Origin: Bacteroidales bacterium | Lineage (GTDB): Bacteria; Bacteroidota; Bacteroidia; Bacteroidales; F082 | Direction of reading: 5' to 3' | DNA: 34,518 nt | NCBI GenBank assembly: GCA_023229245.1 | Contig: JALNZU010000032.1 | Location: forward strand, 1-34,518 | Translations under genes and position numbers: made by a program | In this document: positions 1 to 6,862 of the stretch, piece by piece | Layout of the letters: each line of letters starts with the position of its first letter | How positions within the stretch are numbered: position 1 is the first letter of the stretch | Notes under the pieces: model-generated | The model's database searches: none | Told to the model about the DNA's origin: nothing | What the model saw: the letters and a program-made list of their open reading frames with translations, nothing else

Positions 1-70
1 TTGCTAAAAAGGCGCTTGCTAAAAAGGCGCTTGCTAAAGAGGCGCTTGCTAAAGAGATGTTTGCTAAAGG
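1..70 (+). repeat. 15-bp tandem repeat encoding LAKKA pentapeptides
   Basis: The unit ttgctaaaaaggcgc occurs twice exactly from base 1. A third copy has aaagag in place of aaaaag, a fourth is more diverged, and a partial fifth (ttgctaaagg) begins at base 61. The period is a multiple of three, so copy-number change keeps the reading frame. The array starts at the window edge and may extend further upstream. Confidence 0.85.
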
Positions 71-722
71 TCTCACTTCATCCACGGGAAAAACAGGGGT
101 GCTTGCTAAAAATGTTCCAAAAACTCTTGAAGGGATTCTTATTGCAGCAGGTGCTTATGGTGGCTCAACAGCAGGAAATAAAATGTTTAATAGTGATGTC
201 TTTGGTATGGCAAGAGATTTCCAGTTACCTCATGCACTTAATATAGGATATCAAGAATTATTAAAAGATGAGCCAAGCATAAAGTTTAAGCCTAAAGGGG
301 ATTCATATGACATGCTAAATGACCCTATTAGAGTGATACAGAATAGAGGAGCTATTGCAAAATATTACAATGAGAAGGTTTTACCTGGTCGTAGTATAGG
401 ATTTGAAACTTCAGCATGGGGCTATGGATCTAAACCAATTTTATCAGAGGGAACATGGAACACTATATTTGATCTAATGGAACAGAGTAATAAACTGTAT
501 AGAAAGACAGGAGGAACTGATCCTCAAACAATAGCTAAACAACAAAAAGTTGAAAAGGAAAAAGAATTAGAGCAACAAAAAAATAAAGAAGTAAAAACTA
601 TAAAACCTAACCAAAACCAACAAGAAAAAAAGCAACAAGATCAACAAGAAACAAAGAAACAAGAGCTAAAAAGCAGACGAATGCAGTTGGCTAATGAACT
701 GCTTTCAAGTGGAGACTATTAA
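1..722 (+). CDS. Lys/Ala-repeat protein, 5' partial, unknown function
   Basis: The reading frame is open from base 3 to the stop at 720-722, so the gene begins upstream of the window and only its last 239 residues are visible. The first visible residues are a pentapeptide repeat of the type LAKKA/LAKEA (about four copies, encoded by a 15-bp DNA repeat), which would form a positively charged amphipathic helix. A small-residue stretch follows near ILIAAGAYGG (bases about 138-170). The C-terminal 70 residues are rich in Gln, Lys and Glu and look like a flexible or coiled-coil tail, ending in MQLANELLSSGDY. No catalytic motif is seen and I do not recognise the family. It touches a GroES-like gene and lies just upstream of packaging genes, so a late or virion role is plausible. 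An ATG at 57 is in frame, but the repeat continues upstream of it, so I treat it as internal. Confidence 0.75.
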   Translation, partial: AKKALAKKALAKEALAKEMFAKGLTSSTGKTGVLAKNVPKTLEGILIAAGAYGGSTAGNKMFNSDVFGMARDFQLPHALNIGYQELLKDEPSIKFKPKGDSYDMLNDPIRVIQNRGAIAKYYNEKVLPGRSIGFETSAWGYGSKPILSEGTWNTIFDLMEQSNKLYRKTGGTDPQTIAKQQKVEKEKELEQQKNKEVKTIKPNQNQQEKKQQDQQETKKQELKSRRMQLANELLSSGDY

Positions 723-1045
723 TGAAGATACTAATGAATACAATTAATGAGCACTTAATCCCTGTTAAACCCGTAGCATTTGTACCTGATACGCTACTTG
801 TGTTACCGCATAATGATAACCCTAAGTATGGTATCGGTGAAGTGTTGTATGGTGAAACAAGAGGACAGTATGTACTGTATCCTAAGCATAGTGGATACAT
901 GGTAGAAGATGTTAGAATCATTCCTAAAGGTGATATACTTGCTATGGTTGAACCTGATAAAGATGAGAAAGTTGAATCGTTAATCGAACAGAAACGTACC
1001 CATGATGCCAGTATGGAGTGGGTTAACACAGTTAATACAAGATAG
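722..1045 (+). CDS. GroES-like small beta-barrel protein
   Basis: This protein has 107 residues, close to GroES or T4 gp31 in length. From residue 14 it follows the GroES order: a strand (TLLVL, 24-28), GIGEVLYG (37-44, compare RGEVLAVG in GroES), a VLYPKHSG segment (51-58) and DILAMVEPD (71-79), which closely matches the DILAIVE C-terminus of GroES. The interval between the first strand and GEVL is only about 8 residues, against about 25 in GroES. The mobile loop with its GroEL-binding tripeptide therefore seems to be missing. About 28 extra C-terminal residues follow. The start ATG overlaps the upstream stop (TAATG), with GTGGAG a few bases before it. The likely role is helping capsid proteins fold, or a structural use of the same fold. 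The fold is inferred from motif order, and co-chaperonin activity is less certain. Confidence 0.55.
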   Translation: MKILMNTINEHLIPVKPVAFVPDTLLVLPHNDNPKYGIGEVLYGETRGQYVLYPKHSGYMVEDVRIIPKGDILAMVEPDKDEKVESLIEQKRTHDASMEWVNTVNTR

Positions 1046-1053
1046 GAGTTAGA

Positions 1054-1338
1054 ATGAATGAGAATGAAAACACTGAATATGTACCAACACTACAAGAAGT
1101 ATATGCTAAAGGAATTGAATTTGTAGTATTATCTGTTTTTGAGTACTGTAGACACTCAAATGAGCCTGTATATAGAACGTTTAGGAATAAAGTAATGAAA
1201 GACCTTATTCACGTATACGACAACAGTAAAAAAGCATTGAATGAGATGTATAATGCTAATGTAAATGTAGAGGATATAGATGATCAAACTGAATGTAACG
1301 TACAAGAATCAGACGAAGGAAGTGACTCTGTACAATGA
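1054..1338 (+). CDS. small acidic hypothetical protein
   Basis: This ORF encodes 94 residues and starts at an ATG preceded by TAGGAG about six bases upstream. It lies 8 bases after the GroES-like gene. The N-terminal two thirds are predicted helical by eye (TLQEVYAKGIEFVVLSVFEY, then KVMKDLIHVYDNSKKALNEM). The last 25 residues are strongly acidic (DIDDQTECNVQESDEGSDSV) and probably disordered. I do not recognise a family. Its 3' end overlaps the next gene by 59 bases. Being sandwiched between a chaperonin-like gene and terminase genes suggests late expression. A small DNA-packaging or head-assembly accessory is possible, but nothing in the sequence proves it. Confidence 0.7.
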   Translation: MNENENTEYVPTLQEVYAKGIEFVVLSVFEYCRHSNEPVYRTFRNKVMKDLIHVYDNSKKALNEMYNANVNVEDIDDQTECNVQESDEGSDSVQ

Positions 1339-2092
1339 GTGGGATATTAAACAAGATGAAGTTGTGGATAGAGACTTTATTACAATGGATGATCAGAAAG
1401 GGAAGTACCTTCTCTATGATGATGGATGGAATCTCTATACAAGAATTAATGGGAAGACTATTAAAGCATTCTCTGTTGGAACAGGACTCATTAAACGATA
1501 TGACTATACATCATTCTCACGTATACACCTACCTCACACAAACTATTCAGGTGCCCGATCATATGATGAACACCCTATATGTAGACCATATAGACGTGCT
1601 GAATATTTGGCAGCGGGAACATTCCTTAAGACTAATAGGCGAGTTAAACTCACCCCGAGGATTAGATTCTTGATTAAAGAAAAAATGGTTGAGGCTCTGA
1701 AGAAGAGAGGAATAACTGAAGAGTTTATCGTTGATAGACTCATCAGAGAGGTAGATAATATGAGAGGTAGAGGTGCTGATAGATTAGAAGCATTAGCTAT
1801 GCTATCAAGAACTGCAGGCATTGAGCTTGAACGTTCTGCTGTGCCTCAAACAACCATGAATCAACCTTTATTCCAACAGTTTAATATAAGTGGTGGTACA
1901 ATACAGGATCAAAGAAGAAAGATTCCTACACGTAATGAACTAATAGAAGAGAAAAAGTTCCTTAATGTTGTTGATTTAACTGATTCAGAAGTGGATGACT
2001 TTTTAGATGCTCATCAAAAGGGAGACAGATTCACATTTAACGAAAAAACATTTAAGAATAGTACAAAGGTAACAGATGATAACGCTGACTGA
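1280..2092 (+). CDS. probable terminase small subunit
   Basis: This 270-residue protein is encoded directly upstream of, and overlapping, the large terminase gene, the usual place for the small subunit that recognises phage DNA and feeds it to the motor. Residues 122-185 are helical and basic and include RGADRLEALAMLSRTAGIEL (164-183). This resembles the dRlkALellgkhlG signature after the helix-turn-helix in many small terminases. The first 110 residues are an unusual N-terminal extension, which makes the protein longer than a typical small terminase. The start at 1280 is chosen because AGAGG lies six bases upstream, even though it overlaps the preceding gene by 59 bases. A shorter start at the in-frame Met36 is possible. 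Function rests on position and one motif. Confidence 0.55.
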   Translation: MIKLNVTYKNQTKEVTLYNEWDIKQDEVVDRDFITMDDQKGKYLLYDDGWNLYTRINGKTIKAFSVGTGLIKRYDYTSFSRIHLPHTNYSGARSYDEHPICRPYRRAEYLAAGTFLKTNRRVKLTPRIRFLIKEKMVEALKKRGITEEFIVDRLIREVDNMRGRGADRLEALAMLSRTAGIELERSAVPQTTMNQPLFQQFNISGGTIQDQRRKIPTRNELIEEKKFLNVVDLTDSEVDDFLDAHQKGDRFTFNEKTFKNSTKVTDDNAD

Positions 2093-3593
2093 TCTTAAGA
2101 ATATGCAAGAACATGAATTAAAAAGTTTGTTTCGTTCATTACAAACAAGCTATGAAGCATTTGCAAGAATATGTTTAGGACATATTGTAACAGAAGTGCC
2201 TAAGTTTCATAGTGAAATGTATAGTATATTAGATAAACGATATGAACATAATGCCTTTGTTATGTTTAGAGGTGGTGCTAAGAGTACCATCTCTAAAACT
2301 ATTCAGACTACAGCTGATATTTGTTTTGGCAGAGAACCATTTACTCTGCTATTATCTGAATCAGCATATCAAGCAAGTAAAGATTTAATCAGTATTACTG
2401 ATGAGTTAGAGAATAATGAGATTATTCATGCTCTATTCGGTAATCTCAAGGGAGAGACTAAATGGAATCAAGAAGAGATCGAAGCAGCTAATGGATGCTT
2501 TGTATCAGCGAGAGGGTATGGAAGCCGTATAAGAGGGCTTAAATGGAAGAATAACCGTATAACTAAGTTCATATTAGATGACTATGAGTCAGAACAGAAT
2601 ACAAGTACTCAGAAACAAAGAGATGCTGTAAAAGATTGGATAGATGCTCAAGTGTTACCTGCAGGTGTTCCTGGTGAGACTACCTATCAATTCTTTGGTA
2701 CTATAGTGCATCCTGACGCTCATTTAGCTACTATTAAAGACCTACCATCGTTCAAGCCACCTCATGGATGCTACATGGAGGTTGCTGTTGAACATGATGG
2801 AGTACCTACATGGGCATCAAGATTCCCTATGGATTATATCAACATGAAGAGAGAAGAAGCTATCAGTAAGAATAAGCTTAGTCTATTCCTTCAAGAGATG
2901 TATAATATACCTGCGATACAGGGTAGACCAGTGTTTAACATAGATATGATTAGGCAGACTAATGCTACATTCCATCTTGAAGAGAGTCATACATATATCG
3001 AGTATGATAATAGAAAGATACCTATTAATGTATTCATTGGTGTTGATCCAGCTGTATCCTTAAAAGAAGATGCAGATTATTCAGTATTCTTTGTTGTTGG
3101 TCAATTACCAGATAAGTCATTCCTCATACTTGATATAATACAAGAGAGAATGAGTCCTACTGATCAAGCAAAGACTATATTCAACTTAGTAAAGAAGTAT
3201 AATCCATACTCTGTTACTATAGAGACTCAAGGGTATCAACAAGCATTAGCTGATATATGTAAAGATATGATGCCTACAATGGGTAGATTCTTTACTATAC
3301 GAGATTTTAAAAGTGGAAAGAGTAAGAGTAATAAGTGGTTGTTGTCTCTTGATCCGATTATAAACGAAGGTAGAATGAACTATATTAAAGACTGTAATAA
3401 TATCAAAGCTTTCTTTCAAGAGTGTACGTCATACAATCAAGAATACCGAGATCATGATGATACAGTCGATGGTGCATTCCTGGCAACATTGCATGCTTAT
3501 CCACCATCTATGTATGATGTAGATGCTGCAATTGACAATTCAAAGAATAGACGTACACGCAAAAAGACTCCATTAAATTGGATGTTATTATAA
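2076..3593 (+). CDS. terL: terminase large subunit (packaging ATPase and nuclease)
   Basis: This 505-residue protein is the DNA-packaging motor that docks on the portal and cuts the concatemer. The ATPase domain has a variant Walker A, RGGAKST (65-71), a Walker B, FILDDYE (165-171), and a GT coupling motif (208-209). The nuclease domain has the RNase H-like acidic set: D324 in FIGVDPAV, E383 in VTIETQG, and D461/D462/D465 in HDDTVDGA. Length and motif order are normal for TerL. It overlaps the probable small terminase by 17 bases, with AAAGG upstream of its ATG. The Walker A lacks the classical GxxGxGKS spacing but keeps the Lys-Ser/Thr core, which is common in terminases. I am confident of the family; the packaging type (cos or pac) cannot be read from this. 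Confidence 0.95.
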   Translation: MITLTDLKNMQEHELKSLFRSLQTSYEAFARICLGHIVTEVPKFHSEMYSILDKRYEHNAFVMFRGGAKSTISKTIQTTADICFGREPFTLLLSESAYQASKDLISITDELENNEIIHALFGNLKGETKWNQEEIEAANGCFVSARGYGSRIRGLKWKNNRITKFILDDYESEQNTSTQKQRDAVKDWIDAQVLPAGVPGETTYQFFGTIVHPDAHLATIKDLPSFKPPHGCYMEVAVEHDGVPTWASRFPMDYINMKREEAISKNKLSLFLQEMYNIPAIQGRPVFNIDMIRQTNATFHLEESHTYIEYDNRKIPINVFIGVDPAVSLKEDADYSVFFVVGQLPDKSFLILDIIQERMSPTDQAKTIFNLVKKYNPYSVTIETQGYQQALADICKDMMPTMGRFFTIRDFKSGKSKSNKWLLSLDPIINEGRMNYIKDCNNIKAFFQECTSYNQEYRDHDDTVDGAFLATLHAYPPSMYDVDAAIDNSKNRRTRKKTPLNWMLL

Positions 3594-3608
3594 TGAAAGG
3601 AGAAATGT

Positions 3609-4586
3609 ATGGCAGATGTATATCAAAAAATTAATTCGATATATAGAATAGACTTGATTGACAAGAATAGAAAAACTGGTACAGACTATAAATTTGGTGG
3701 GACTAACAATGATAAGTTTACCATACAGGGTGCTAAGCTATTAACAACTATTCCTGATACAGATCTTAGTACTATTGGTCCAAACAACACGGTAATTTTA
3801 TCAAATTTAAATCTACAAACACCAACTAATGAAACAGAAGAAAACGTATACCTTAAAATTCGTCCTGTACTGAGATTTGGTTCTGCGTCAAATGAATATA
3901 TGTATCAAGAATTAGAGCAAGAGCTTTGTCTTCATGTAAATAGCACAGCACAATTAAAATTGCCGTCAGATTCTATGATAATTAAAACAGGTAAGGTTGG
4001 TGCTGACAATCAAACAAACTCTGTTGCTATGCACCAAGTTTCACAACTTGAAAGTGAAACTATAGATTATCAATGTATTGTAGAGACTCATCCTATAAAC
4101 AATACACACTTTAAAGTTGTATTTGAAATACAGCTCACAGACGGTGGAACAGATGGTGTGTCAAAAGAGACTTTCCCTGTATCCTCTACAAATATAAAAG
4201 TTCAGTATGCAAAGTTTGAAACTATTGAAGTAGGAGACTTAGGATTAGGTGTATCCCCTACATCATTACCCTGGCAAACTGTTACAGGAGCATCAGTGTC
4301 TGCAGGAACTGGAACAAATAACCAAACAAAATTTACTGTTACCATTCCTGATCTTAAGTTTGATGAAAACGATTATGATACAGAGTATGCGTTTAGATGG
4401 AAAAATGAGACTGATCCTTCTAACAATTTTTCTAAAATTACTACTATTAGAATCCTTCATGTTGATGTTGTTGAAAAATATGTTACATTTGTATCCCCTA
4501 TTTACGGTACAGCATTTGTTGGCACTCCAAGTGTTGAAGTTAAACTTGGCAACATTGGGAAAGACAATACAGTGATAGAACAATGA
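3609..4586 (+). CDS. beta-rich probable virion protein
   Basis: This protein has 325 residues and starts at an ATG six bases after AAAGGAG. The sequence is rich in Thr, Asn, Val and Ile with short alternating hydrophobic stretches (VILSNLNLQTP, VYLKIRPVLRFG, FKVVFEIQLTDGG, VQYAKFETIEVGDL), typical of beta-sandwich structural proteins. There is no signal peptide, membrane segment or catalytic motif. The C-terminal 100 residues (from about GLGVSPTSLPW) look like a separate immunoglobulin-like domain, with FTVTIPDLKFDENDYDTEYAFRW resembling such strands. Its start codon context and a 4-base ATGA overlap with the next gene suggest coordinated expression. A head decoration, head fibre or tail appendage role is plausible. 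No specific family is recognised. Confidence 0.75.
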   Translation: MADVYQKINSIYRIDLIDKNRKTGTDYKFGGTNNDKFTIQGAKLLTTIPDTDLSTIGPNNTVILSNLNLQTPTNETEENVYLKIRPVLRFGSASNEYMYQELEQELCLHVNSTAQLKLPSDSMIIKTGKVGADNQTNSVAMHQVSQLESETIDYQCIVETHPINNTHFKVVFEIQLTDGGTDGVSKETFPVSSTNIKVQYAKFETIEVGDLGLGVSPTSLPWQTVTGASVSAGTGTNNQTKFTVTIPDLKFDENDYDTEYAFRWKNETDPSNNFSKITTIRILHVDVVEKYVTFVSPIYGTAFVGTPSVEVKLGNIGKDNTVIEQ

Positions 4587-5338
4587 GTTACGCAACTACT
4601 TATCTAAAGCTATTTGATATCAATGTACAGCCTAAACAGCTTGTAGCAGGGTTATCTATTGATCATGGGCTACTTGAAGAGGATCAACTGATTAACAACA
4701 TAGAATTATCAGTAACTGATTCTAATAGATATCTCATATTAGAATCTGAAGTAACACTTGATAATGGATTGTTATTACCTCAAGCAGCACGTTTAAACAT
4801 CTATATTAATAGTGAGGCAACTCCATACACCAGTAGTGTTATGAAAGGCTCTAATTCATATGTATTTGGTGCTAATAAGATGCCTATTACATCTGGAGTA
4901 TATACATTGAAGTTCGGATTAGAGTTCGATTCTAATCCAGCATGTTTAGATGAGTATGAAATAGACGTAGATAAATTTGTTGTAAAGTACAGAATTAATT
5001 CAAATGAGTGGACAGTATGTACTAATAAGGTCAAAGACCCTAATACTAATAAGTATATATTTACTATAACATTTGATGAATCATATGTGTATAGGCAAGT
5101 ACATTATGTTCAGATTAAATGGATTGATTCTATGGATGAAGAAAGTTCGGTACATGAATTAGTTCTCGGAATGAGAGATAGCATTGAAGGCGTGTTTGCT
5201 ATCATGCCTCCTAATCAGGAACTATATGTTTCTGTAGATGATCTCGATAGTAACGGTGAACTGTTTGTGGAATTAAATGAAGATGGTTGGGCTATACCCG
5301 ACCATCTATGGAAGGATGGTAACAATGCAAACTATTGA
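4583..5338 (+). CDS. beta-rich hypothetical protein, probably virion-associated
   Basis: This 251-residue protein overlaps the previous gene by four bases (ATGA) and the following holin-like gene by 14. Like its upstream neighbour it is dominated by probable beta strands (IELSVTDSNRYLILESEVTL, VYTLKFGLEFDS, YIFTITFDESYVYRQVHYVQIKW) with an acidic C-terminal part. I see no transmembrane helix, signal peptide or enzyme motif. Sequence style and coupling suggest it forms a pair with 3609-4586, for example an appendage or decoration complex. I cannot place it in a known family. The pairing is inference from adjacency and composition only. Confidence 0.7.
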   Translation: MSYATTYLKLFDINVQPKQLVAGLSIDHGLLEEDQLINNIELSVTDSNRYLILESEVTLDNGLLLPQAARLNIYINSEATPYTSSVMKGSNSYVFGANKMPITSGVYTLKFGLEFDSNPACLDEYEIDVDKFVVKYRINSNEWTVCTNKVKDPNTNKYIFTITFDESYVYRQVHYVQIKWIDSMDEESSVHELVLGMRDSIEGVFAIMPPNQELYVSVDDLDSNGELFVELNEDGWAIPDHLWKDGNNANY

Positions 5339-5633
5339 TTCAAAACTTGGAGAAAGGATAGCTAAAATAGAAACATCAATTGAACATATGAAAGAGCAGA
5401 TCAATAAACTTGTACGTATGCAAGAAGAATATGTAGCACAACGATTAGAGTGTAAAGAAGTTTTTGTTAAAATGGATGATCCTACATACTTCAATAAGAA
5501 CATGGTAGAGTACAATAAATGTGAAAGGTCTAAGCTTAAAGACTGGGTAAAAATAATTACATTAATTCTTAATATACTCGGTACTCTCGGAATAGGATTC
5601 ACTATATCAGTTATAACAGGAGTAGTAAAATGA
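5325..5633 (+). CDS. XhlA-like coiled-coil membrane protein, probable holin or holin partner
   Basis: This protein has 102 residues. The N-terminal third is a heptad-like helix (GERIAKIETSIEHMKEQINK), and the C-terminus is one hydrophobic membrane segment with glycines (about residues 76-98, IITLILNILGTLGIGFTISV) and a short VVK tail. This order, coiled coil then C-terminal transmembrane helix, is that of XhlA-type lysis proteins. The next gene, overlapping by ATGA, is the lysozyme, which supports a role in membrane permeabilisation. The start at 5325 is preferred over in-frame ATGs at 5277 and 5316 because GAAGG (5311-5315) sits at a normal distance. It overlaps the upstream gene by 14 bases. 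Family assignment is by architecture, not strong sequence identity. Confidence 0.6.
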   Translation: MQTIDSKLGERIAKIETSIEHMKEQINKLVRMQEEYVAQRLECKEVFVKMDDPTYFNKNMVEYNKCERSKLKDWVKIITLILNILGTLGIGFTISVITGVVK

Positions 5634-6043
5634 CAGAAGATGGAATCAAATTACTAAAGAAACACGAAGGATTAATGCTTAAGCCATATAGATGCTCTGC
5701 TGGTAAGTTAAGCATCGGATATGGACGTAATTTAGACGATGTAGGCATATCTAAAGAGGAAGCTGAACATCTACTTAGAAACGATATTGACAATTGTGTG
5801 AAACAATTAAAGCATCATCTCTTCTGGGTATTCGATCATTCAAATACAGTACAAGATATCATAATTAACATGTGTTTCAATCTCGGAATCTATGGACTAT
5901 TAGGCTTTAAGAAGACTCTTAAACTAATAGAAGAAGGCAAATATAAACAAGCAAGTATAGAAATGTTAGATTCTAATTGGGCTAAACAAGTTGGTATTAG
6001 AGCTAAAGAATTATCTAATCTACTTGCTAAAGAAGAAACATGA
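5630..6043 (+). CDS. GH24 (T4-type) lysozyme endolysin
   Basis: This 137-residue muramidase would cut the peptidoglycan glycan chain to release progeny. The N-terminus KKHEGLMLKPYRCSAGKLSI-GYG matches the GH24 active-site region: catalytic Glu13 in HEG, then Cys22 in the position of T4 lysozyme Asp20, and Ser28 in the position of Thr26, so the spacing is E-8-C-5-S. E-8-D/C-5-T lysozymes are well known among phages, and Cys at the second position is compatible with activity in T4 lysozyme; Ser at the third is less usual. The middle and C-terminus keep GH24 features (EEAEHLLRNDI, IINMCFNLGIYGLLGFKK). There is no signal peptide or SAR helix, so release would depend on the holin-like neighbour with which it overlaps (ATGA). 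Confidence 0.9.
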   Translation: MTEDGIKLLKKHEGLMLKPYRCSAGKLSIGYGRNLDDVGISKEEAEHLLRNDIDNCVKQLKHHLFWVFDHSNTVQDIIINMCFNLGIYGLLGFKKTLKLIEEGKYKQASIEMLDSNWAKQVGIRAKELSNLLAKEET

Positions 6044-6058
6044 AGAGAGGAAACTATA

Positions 6059-6235
6059 ATGAATAAAATAATAACTCAAATACTAAAGATATTACCAACT
6101 AATACTATTATTAGTATCATCATAGAGGTACTTGACCATCTGTCTAAAAAGACTGATACTACTATTGATGATCAAATTGTTGAAGCATTAAGAGAAGCAT
6201 TCCATAATTATCTTGCTTCAAAAGGAAAGAAATAA
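6059..6235 (+). CDS. small hydrophobic-N-terminus ORF in the lysis cassette
   Basis: This 58-residue ORF starts at an ATG preceded by AGAGAGGAAA about seven bases upstream and ends at TAA 6233-6235. The first 25 residues (ITQILKILPTNTIISIIIEV) are hydrophobic or amphipathic and could associate with membrane. The rest is charged and helical (VEALREAFHNYLASKGKK). It follows the lysozyme by 15 bases and is probably co-transcribed. A lysis accessory such as a pinholin or antiholin is conceivable but unproven. Ribosome-binding site and clean spacing favour a real gene. Confidence 0.55.
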   Translation: MNKIITQILKILPTNTIISIIIEVLDHLSKKTDTTIDDQIVEALREAFHNYLASKGKK

Positions 6236-6239
6236 TATA

Positions 6240-6371
6240 ATGATCGGTGCTGTTACGACCTTGACCACAATAATTGTGCAAGACTTCCTCGTGCTAAATA
6301 ATATTAAAAAGAAGGTAAATCAAGATATTGTACTATGGTGGTGCAGCACCTCTATTAAGGAGAGAGAATGA
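6240..6371 (+). CDS. 43-residue putative membrane peptide ORF
   Basis: An ORF of 43 residues starts at ATG 6240, four bases after the previous stop, and ends at TGA 6369-6371, overlapping the next gene's ATG (ATGATG) at 6368. The N-terminal 20 residues (MIGAVTTLTTIIVQDFLVLN) could be a single membrane segment, followed by a basic stretch (KKK) and IVLWWCSTSIKERE. A weak purine-rich AAGGAAAG lies upstream. It fills the only otherwise empty space here and is translationally coupled at both ends. It resembles the size of small lysis accessories, but there is no family signature and it may be spurious. Confidence 0.4.
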   Translation: MIGAVTTLTTIIVQDFLVLNNIKKKVNQDIVLWWCSTSIKERE

Positions 6372-6862
6372 TGTATGCTGAAAGTACTGATAATATAGTG
6401 TATCAAGCAGTAGAACGATTTATAAAGAAATGGAATGAACCATCATTTCTACCATACATTAATCATAGTGGATATGAAGCTATTGGATATAATCACATAA
6501 TTAAAAAAGGTGAAGAACATCTTAAGAAAGGACTTACTCCAATAATGGCTGAGAAGCTATTAAGAGAGGATATAGAGCGTGCTATTCAAGTAGTAGATGA
6601 AACTATCCCTATGGAAATTGAACTCGGTATTGATGCCTTTATTGCGTTAGTATCGTTAGCATTCTGTATCACTCCTGATCTATTTAGATATTCTAAAGTA
6701 ACAGAGTTTACTAAAGTAAAAAGATATGATAAAGCAGCTGAGTTCTTTATTAATCATAATATGTCAAGAATGGAACATGGATATGTTGAATCGTATCCAT
6801 TAACTAAATTACGTAAAGAAGAAGCTGAACTATATAAAAGAGGGATGAATGGAAATTATTAA
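6368..6862 (+). CDS. GH24-like protein with altered catalytic residues, next to portal
   Basis: This 164-residue protein has the order of phage GH24 lysozymes: a helix with E24 (NEPSFLPY), GYEAIGYNH (35-43, compare the TIGYGH motif), KKGLTPIMAEKLLREDIERA (53-72, compare IT..A..LL..D), DAFIALVSLAF (89-99, compare DALVSFAFN) and LRKEEAELYKRG (148-159, compare GL..RR..E..L...G). The positions expected for the second and third catalytic residues (Asp and Thr) are Asn32 and Ala38, and the segment is about one residue shorter. It may therefore be inactive, or cut by another geometry. An AAGGAGAG site precedes the ATG at 6368. It overlaps the portal gene by 14 bases. A virion-associated structural role or a decayed paralogue of the 5630-6043 lysozyme are both possible. 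Confidence 0.7.
   Translation: MMYAESTDNIVYQAVERFIKKWNEPSFLPYINHSGYEAIGYNHIIKKGEEHLKKGLTPIMAEKLLREDIERAIQVVDETIPMEIELGIDAFIALVSLAFCITPDLFRYSKVTEFTKVKRYDKAAEFFINHNMSRMEHGYVESYPLTKLRKEEAELYKRGMNGNY

Noticed and set aside
691..1029. Minus-strand ORF opposite the GroES-like gene
   Set aside because: No ribosome site, and the window has no other minus-strand gene; reverse complement of a real gene.
1335..1673. 112-residue + strand ORF overlapping the small terminase
   Set aside because: It has an ATGA junction, but composition is unlike a protein (many Met/Trp/Leu in odd context) and the other frame encodes a coherent 270-residue product with its own ribosome site.
4249..4575. 108-residue + strand ORF inside the 325-residue gene
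   Set aside because: Lies wholly within a better-supported gene, no ribosome site, leucine-rich out-of-frame composition.
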